DNA of 64,000 nt from M55B112 sp040903745 (GTDB lineage: Bacteria > Bacteroidota > Bacteroidia > Bacteroidales > GCA-2748055): NCBI GenBank assembly GCA_040903745.1, contig JBBDUV010000006.1, forward strand, positions 62,001 through 126,000. The letters are read 5' to 3'. Position 1 is the stretch's first letter. Each line of letters begins with the position of its first letter. A program made the position numbers and the translations under genes. Below are positions 58,777-64,000 of the stretch, one piece after another. Below the pieces are notes generated by a model. It worked only from the letters and a program-made list of their open reading frames with translations, searched no databases and was not told the origin of the DNA.

Positions 58777-60999
58777 TTACTCACAATCCTGCTTGTCAAA
58801 ACATCTTAACAATTCCCTCACCTTCTCCACCCCTTCAATGTAGTATTTCGCACTGGTGGTTTTGGCCCCGACTTTAATGGTATATGCCTTTTCCGGCATG
58901 GCGTCAAAGGTGTATTCGTCGGTCCAGTCATCCCCAACGGCAAATATAAAGTCGTAGTCGATATCTCCTATTTTCTGCATCGCGGCCCTCCCCTTGTTAA
59001 TCCCTGAATACTTGATCTCAAGTACCTTGTCACCATCCATGATCTCCAGGTTCAGGTTAGAGGTGAGGGTTCGCAGCTCATCCTTCAGCTCCCAGGCACG
59101 CTGGATGCCCAGGTCGGGATCGGCCTTCCTGTAATGCCAGACGAGGGAAAAATTCTTGTGTTCAATAAACGACCGGGGTGTCTGGTCCACATAATATTCG
59201 AGTAGTGGTTGTACCGACTCCTTCCATTGGTTGTCGATCTGTTCCAGCATATGCCACTCCTGCCCGGGGTTTTTAAGCCAGACCCCATGTTCAGCAATAA
59301 AGTGAATGCTCCAGTCGTTGTCGAACCACCGTCCGAGCGTCTCTTTGTCTCTGCCACTGATAATCGTCAGGGTGTTCTTCGGATCACCGGCCAGCTTTTG
59401 TAAAATATCATATAGCTCCTGGTCGGGTTTGGCATCTTCCGGGTCTTTTTTGAATCCTGAAAGCGTTCCGTCATAATCGAGAAAAATCATTCTTTTCTCA
59501 GCTTTTCTGTAAGCATCAACAACTTTTTTGACATGTCCGGAGCTGATCTTCCTGGTAAGGGAGGTCTGTTGCGATTCTATGACGCTTCCCAGGCTGTTGA
59601 TAAATTCATTCGCCCATCGCTCGATTGTATAGCGCTCCAGTCTTTTCTGCATCACCTTTATTCGCCTGTTTTGTTCCTCTTCAGGCATTTGTAGCGCCTC
59701 TTTTATGGCAACTACTACCTCGCCCAGGTTGTTCGGATTAACAATCAGCGCTTCATGCAACTCCTTCGATGCACCGGTCATCTCACTGAGTATCAGCACG
59801 CCGTTTCCATCGAACCGTGATGCAACGAACTCCTTGGCTACCATGTTCATACCATCACGCAGTGGGAGTATCAGTGCGATATCGGCCATCGCGTACATAT
59901 CGATCAGTTCATTCATGGTGAATTCACGGTTTAGGTATCTCACAGGCATCCATGTGATGGTGCCATAGTTTCCGTTGATCCTGCCGACAAGCTCATCTAC
60001 TTCACGTTTCAGGGATTCATAGAACGGACTTTTTTCGCCGGAAACCAGCGCCAGCAGTATAAAGCTTACTTTTTCCAGATATTCCGGGTACTCCTCCAGG
60101 AAGAGTTCAAAGGCGCGAAGCCTGGCTGGGATCCCCTTGGTATAATTCAGCTTGTCGATGGAAAGGATAATCTTTTCGTTGCGTTCATTGTTGCCAAGGT
60201 GCTCCATCAGTTTTCCTGCATCGGAACCGGCAGCTGCATCGGACCTGGTATATTCTTTGGCCTTTAATTTGAAGTACTCAGCATTGATCCCTTTGGGAAA
60301 TGCATCTGCTTTCATTGTTCTTTCACCGATACGGATGCGGTTAAATACCGTATCATAGCCAAATATCCGTCGCACACAGCTTAAAAAGTGCCTTACATAA
60401 TCGTAGGTATGAAAACCTACCAGGTCGGCCCCGAGCATTCCCTCGAGAATTTTCTCCCTCCAGGGAAGCAGCCGGAAAATTTCGAACGAGGGAAATGGAA
60501 TATGGATAAAGAGTCCGATACTTAATTTAGGCATGCGCTCCTTTAGAATGTGCGGTAGCAGCATCAGGTGAAAATCATGAATCCACACAGTATCTCCCTC
60601 ATCCACAAGCTGAAGGATCTTTTCGGCATAGAGCTGGTTGACCTTTACATAGGCATTCCATTCATGGTCCTCGTATTCTGTGTTTTGAATGAAATAATGA
60701 AAGAGGGGCCAAAGGGTGTTCCTTGAAAAACCATGCAGGTAATCCTGATAGTCGACCGGATCGGGAAAGATTGGAATACATCTGTAATCCAGCAGTTTAC
60801 TCTCCAGGTCATGCATCTCTTTCCGGCTCAGGTCAACCTCCTCCAGTCCCGTGAGCCCAATCCATTTGGTCTGAAATTGTTTGTAAAAGTTCTTCAGTCC
60901 GGACACGGTAAGCTCATCTGCTGATTCAATCTGAAACTGATCGCCGGTTTTACTGATGTTAACAGGAATTTGATTTGAGGCAAGAAAAAGCTTTTTCAT
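58777..60999 (-). CDS. otsAB: Trehalose-6-phosphate synthase / trehalose-phosphatase fusion
   Basis: 740 residues from ATG 60999 (TTG/ATG upstream would add 13). Residues about 1-480 are a GT20 synthase: DTVWIHDFHLMLLPHIL (about 135), IGLFIHIPFPSFEIFRLLP (about 158), KLNYTKGIPARL (about 282) and PLRDGMNMVAKEF (about 380). Residues about 495-740 are a HAD phosphatase with FLDYDGTLSGF (about 507) and GDDWTDEYTF (about 690). Together they make trehalose from nucleotide-glucose and glucose-6-phosphate. The N-terminal substrate loop reads SNQ instead of SNR, and the Arg of the RLDYSKG-type motif is Lys. Divergent from the GH65 fusion gene. Confidence 0.92.
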   Translation of the reverse strand: MKKLFLASNQIPVNISKTGDQFQIESADELTVSGLKNFYKQFQTKWIGLTGLEEVDLSRKEMHDLESKLLDYRCIPIFPDPVDYQDYLHGFSRNTLWPLFHYFIQNTEYEDHEWNAYVKVNQLYAEKILQLVDEGDTVWIHDFHLMLLPHILKERMPKLSIGLFIHIPFPSFEIFRLLPWREKILEGMLGADLVGFHTYDYVRHFLSCVRRIFGYDTVFNRIRIGERTMKADAFPKGINAEYFKLKAKEYTRSDAAAGSDAGKLMEHLGNNERNEKIILSIDKLNYTKGIPARLRAFELFLEEYPEYLEKVSFILLALVSGEKSPFYESLKREVDELVGRINGNYGTITWMPVRYLNREFTMNELIDMYAMADIALILPLRDGMNMVAKEFVASRFDGNGVLILSEMTGASKELHEALIVNPNNLGEVVVAIKEALQMPEEEQNRRIKVMQKRLERYTIERWANEFINSLGSVIESQQTSLTRKISSGHVKKVVDAYRKAEKRMIFLDYDGTLSGFKKDPEDAKPDQELYDILQKLAGDPKNTLTIISGRDKETLGRWFDNDWSIHFIAEHGVWLKNPGQEWHMLEQIDNQWKESVQPLLEYYVDQTPRSFIEHKNFSLVWHYRKADPDLGIQRAWELKDELRTLTSNLNLEIMDGDKVLEIKYSGINKGRAAMQKIGDIDYDFIFAVGDDWTDEYTFDAMPEKAYTIKVGAKTTSAKYYIEGVEKVRELLRCFDKQDCE

Positions 61000-61183
61000 A
61001 TCTTTGAGCGTATTAATATTATCGATGTTTACATGCAAAGACTAAATATACTAACTTCTTTTGAAAGAAAAAGAGGGTGTCTGCTTTTTCGGAAACATAC
61101 AGGAATAAAAAAGAGTTGAATCATACAGGAAAAATCGATACCTTGAACGCGTAAATTGATATAAACCAAGAAATAGTATAGCT

Positions 61184-64000
61184 ATGGCAGAATTTGATGC
61201 AGTTGTTTTCGATCTCGATGGAGTGATTACCAAAACCGCTCTGGTACATGGGTCGGCCTGGAAAAAGATGTTTGACGAATACTTGCGTTCCCGCGAAGAG
61301 CGCTTTGACGAGCCTTTCAGGGAGTTTACCCATGCCGATGATTACCTGCCATATGTTGATGGTAAACCGAGGTACAAAGGGGTGGATTCGTTTTTGAAAT
61401 CGAGGGGTATAGATATACCTTTTGGTGACCCGTCGGACGAGCCGGAAAAAGAGACGGTTTGTGCTCTCGGAAACAGAAAAAACCTGCTTTTTAACCTGGT
61501 GCTTGACGAGGAGGGGGTTGAGGTGTATGAGTCGACTGTTGAACTTATCAAAGTGCTGAAAGCTGCCGGGGTGAAGATCGGTGTGGCCTCATCGAGTAAA
61601 AATTGCAAGCCGGTGCTGGAGACGGCCAATCTGTTGCACTATTTTGAAACACGGGTCGACGGGGTGGTATCGGCAGAAATCGGATTGCAGGGGAAGCCGG
61701 AACCGGATATCTTTACAACTGCGTGCGATAATCTGGGCGTGGAGTACCACCGGGCGATCGTGGTAGAGGACGCTGTTTCGGGCGTTCAGGCGGGAAAAAA
61801 GGGAAATTTTGGCTTAACTATCGGGGTTGCCCGCGAAGAAAATGTCATGGAACTTCAGATGAACGGCGGCGATATTGTGGTGGAGGATCTTGGCGAGCTT
61901 ACCTTGGAGGACCTGGAGAACTGGTTCAGAACCGGTATTGAGGAGGATTCATTTCACCTGAATTACTACGATTACGATGAGGCAAAGGAGCGGTCGAGAG
62001 AGGCCCTGCTTGCAGTCGGGAACGGCTATTTCGGTACACGAGGTGCTTTTGAGGAGAGCGAAGCCAGCGAAGTAAACTACCCCGGAACCTATATGTCCGG
62101 ACTGTTTAACAGGCGCACTTCAGAGGTGGGCGACAGGGACATTGAGAATGAAGATTTTGTGAATGTCTCCAACTGGCTGCCGGTGAGCTTTCGCATCAAC
62201 GGGGGTGATTGGTTTGAGTTCAAGCCCGATCCTGCTTTTCAGATCGAGAAAATCCACCGGAGGCTCGATATGCGAAACGGCACCCTCACCAGGGAGCTGA
62301 CTATAATCGACAATGAAGAGCGACGTACGCTGATCAGGTCCACCCGCTTTGCCGGCATGCACGATCCGCACCGGGCCGCGATCAGCTATAGCATTACTCC
62401 CCTGAACTATTCCGAGCCGATGGAGATCCAGTCGATGCTGTCGGGCGACCATATCAACGCCGGTGTGGAACGCTACAGCGACCTCGAACAGGAGCACCTT
62501 GAGCCGGTGAGTGAGAACGCGAAGGATGGCATCCTGCAGCTGCTGGTGAAGACCAATAATTCGGAACTAAAGATTGCCATGGTGGCCCGGCACCGGGTGA
62601 ACAGGATCCATATCGACAGCCAGATCAAAACGGGGCGCGCGAAGATCTCTGAACTTTTCAAGGTAGAGGCGAAAAAGGGCCAGGAGATCAACCTCGAGAA
62701 GATGGTAACGATCTATACCACACTTCAGAACGACTCGGAGGATCCGATCCGGGATGCGGTGCGGGCGATCAATTACGTGGAGGGGTTTAATGATGAACTG
62801 AAGAAATCGGCTGATGCCTGGAAAGCGATCTGGGACCGCATTGATATCAAGGTTACGGGGGATCGCAATGCACAACGGCTGCTGCACCTTCACCAGTACC
62901 ATATGATGGTGACTGCCTCGCCGCACCACGCAGAACTGGATGCAGGTATTCCGCCCAGGGGACTTCACGGGGAGGCGTATCGCGGGCATATCTTCTGGGA
63001 TGAGCTTTATATCCTTCCTTTTTATAATATCCATTATCCGGAAGTTACAAAATCGACGCTGTTTTACCGGTATAACAGGCTGGATGAGGCGCGGAAGTAC
63101 GCGAAAGAATACGGATACGAAGGAGCGATGTTTCCCTGGCAGAGCGGGAGCGACGGCAGGGAGGAGACACAGGTGGTACACCTGAACCCGCTTTCAGGCG
63201 AGTGGGGCGACGACTACAGCTCTCTGCAGCGGCATGTTTCACTGGCGATCGCCTATAATTTATGGAACTATTACCATTGCACGGGCGACCGGAAATTTAT
63301 GGCTGCCTTTGGGAATGAAATGTTTTTCGATATCTGCAAGTTCTGGATCAGTAAGACGGAGAAGGGAGAGGATGGAAGGTACCATATCGACAAGGTGATG
63401 GGCCCGGATGAGTTTCATGAGAAGCTGCCAGGAAGTGATGAGGGTGGAGTAACCGATAATGCCTACACCAATATCATGATGAGCTGGATATTAACCAGGG
63501 CGGAGGAGCTGAAGGAGGATTTCATGGCTGAAGGCATTGATAAGGTGTTGGATATGCTTGGAATAACGGAGGAGGATTTTGAGCACTGGAAGGATGTGGA
63601 GCATAAACTGGCACTGAATATCAACAGCGAAGGGATCATTGAGCATTTCAGGGGGTATTTTGGACTGGAGGAGTTGGACTGGGATGCATACAGAGAGAAG
63701 TATGGAGATATTCACCGGCTCGACCGGATATTGAAGGCCGAGGGAAAATCGCCCGATGCGTATAAGCTTTCGAAGCAGGCTGATCTGCTAATGGTTTTTT
63801 ATAACCTTGGAAATGAAGAGGTTACTCGAATGATTGAAACCATGGGCTACCAGGTGCCGAAAGATTATATTCAGCGAAATTTTAATTATTATATACAGCG
63901 CACTTCGCATGGCTCGACCCTGAGCAGGCTTGTGCATGCGCGACTGGCATTTAAGGCTGGATTAGAGGATACTGGATGGAAGCTGTATATGGAGTCCCTG
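61184..64000 (+). CDS. Beta-phosphoglucomutase / GH65 disaccharide phosphorylase fusion (partial, continues beyond window)
   Basis: An uninterrupted frame of 939 codons from ATG 61184 to the window end. Residues about 1-250 are a HAD beta-phosphoglucomutase (VVFDLDGVITKT at about 8, VASSSKNCKPVLE about 130, GKPEPDIF about 167, VVEDAVSGVQAGKKG about 190). Residues from about 265 are a GH65 phosphorylase (LLAVGNGYFGTRGAFEES about 282, EAYRGHIFWDELYILPF about 600, FPWQSGSDGREETQ about 649, MGPDEFHEKLPGSDEGGVTDN about 738, in pieces). GH65 yields beta-glucose-1-phosphate, which the first domain turns into glucose-6-phosphate. Trehalose is the likely substrate because otsAB lies divergently 184 bp away; maltose or kojibiose remain possible. 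Confidence 0.92.
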   Translation, partial: MAEFDAVVFDLDGVITKTALVHGSAWKKMFDEYLRSREERFDEPFREFTHADDYLPYVDGKPRYKGVDSFLKSRGIDIPFGDPSDEPEKETVCALGNRKNLLFNLVLDEEGVEVYESTVELIKVLKAAGVKIGVASSSKNCKPVLETANLLHYFETRVDGVVSAEIGLQGKPEPDIFTTACDNLGVEYHRAIVVEDAVSGVQAGKKGNFGLTIGVAREENVMELQMNGGDIVVEDLGELTLEDLENWFRTGIEEDSFHLNYYDYDEAKERSREALLAVGNGYFGTRGAFEESEASEVNYPGTYMSGLFNRRTSEVGDRDIENEDFVNVSNWLPVSFRINGGDWFEFKPDPAFQIEKIHRRLDMRNGTLTRELTIIDNEERRTLIRSTRFAGMHDPHRAAISYSITPLNYSEPMEIQSMLSGDHINAGVERYSDLEQEHLEPVSENAKDGILQLLVKTNNSELKIAMVARHRVNRIHIDSQIKTGRAKISELFKVEAKKGQEINLEKMVTIYTTLQNDSEDPIRDAVRAINYVEGFNDELKKSADAWKAIWDRIDIKVTGDRNAQRLLHLHQYHMMVTASPHHAELDAGIPPRGLHGEAYRGHIFWDELYILPFYNIHYPEVTKSTLFYRYNRLDEARKYAKEYGYEGAMFPWQSGSDGREETQVVHLNPLSGEWGDDYSSLQRHVSLAIAYNLWNYYHCTGDRKFMAAFGNEMFFDICKFWISKTEKGEDGRYHIDKVMGPDEFHEKLPGSDEGGVTDNAYTNIMMSWILTRAEELKEDFMAEGIDKVLDMLGITEEDFEHWKDVEHKLALNINSEGIIEHFRGYFGLEELDWDAYREKYGDIHRLDRILKAEGKSPDAYKLSKQADLLMVFYNLGNEEVTRMIETMGYQVPKDYIQRNFNYYIQRTSHGSTLSRLVHARLAFKAGLEDTGWKLYMESL

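Overview
The window reads as chromosomal DNA of a Bacteroidota bacterium, probably Bacteroidales in the broad sense. Several things support this: a type IX secretion gene (porQ) beside cmk, the order recQ-tatC-lptB-DUF3078, tig-clpP-clpX, a 'KpsF-like' envelope neighbourhood, DUF4369-type thioredoxin lipoproteins, and many -7 promoter boxes of the form TAnnTTTG, the Bacteroidetes sigma type. Genes are densely packed on both strands. Most are housekeeping, with no phage, CRISPR array or complete insertion sequence.

Layout. 1-4.3 kb: end of a K+-dependent membrane pyrophosphatase, lpxH, and two tandem thioredoxin-fold lipoproteins that have both lost their CxxC. 4.5-15.7 kb: a storage-glucan block with a debranching enzyme, GT4 glycosyltransferase, GH57 amylase with a Lys/Ala-rich tail, a 1416-residue glycogen synthase/glucan phosphorylase fusion, and convergent glgB. 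15.8-25.5 kb: ribF, ahcY, a Rieske-like lipoprotein, greA, HIT protein, ruvC, DMT exporter, serS, rpmA, rplU (with a long basic tail) and a bifunctional nuclease. 25.5-37.7 kb: NupC, a lone receiver domain, GT2, an OppC-like permease, recQ, tatC, lptB, a DUF3078 outer-membrane protein and a TPR protein. 37.9-44.8 kb: tRNA-Leu, tig-clpP-clpX, DMT transporter, a MurG-like glycosyltransferase and porQ. 45-53.5 kb: cmk, ispH, pfkA, priA, a heptose kinase and an MsbA-like ABC exporter. 53.6-58.6 kb: tRNA-Pro, an AT-rich DUF4143 ATPase with a gene remnant, a Tat-signal Gfo/Idh oxidoreductase, a 4Fe-4S membrane protein and a cupin. 58.8-64 kb: otsA-otsB fusion, divergent from a beta-phosphoglucomutase/GH65 phosphorylase fusion that runs off the window.

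How it fits together. Two carbohydrate-reserve modules lie in the same 64 kb. One is glycogen synthesis, branching, debranching and phosphorolysis at 4.5-15.7 kb. The other is trehalose synthesis (OtsAB) facing a disaccharide phosphorylase with its own phosphoglucomutase at 58.8-64 kb. Both use enzyme fusions that place consecutive or opposing steps on one chain. pfkA offers an entry to glycolysis.

The most unusual non-coding content is a set of small dispersed inverted-repeat elements in intergenic spaces, often abutting stop codons. One 123-bp family (A) is present intact at 18.23 kb. A second copy at 36.06 kb is larger by exactly 37 bp, explained by a nested 32-bp hairpin element plus a 5-bp target duplication. 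That composite is itself flanked by a direct repeat. These look like non-autonomous (MITE/REP-like) mobile hairpins.
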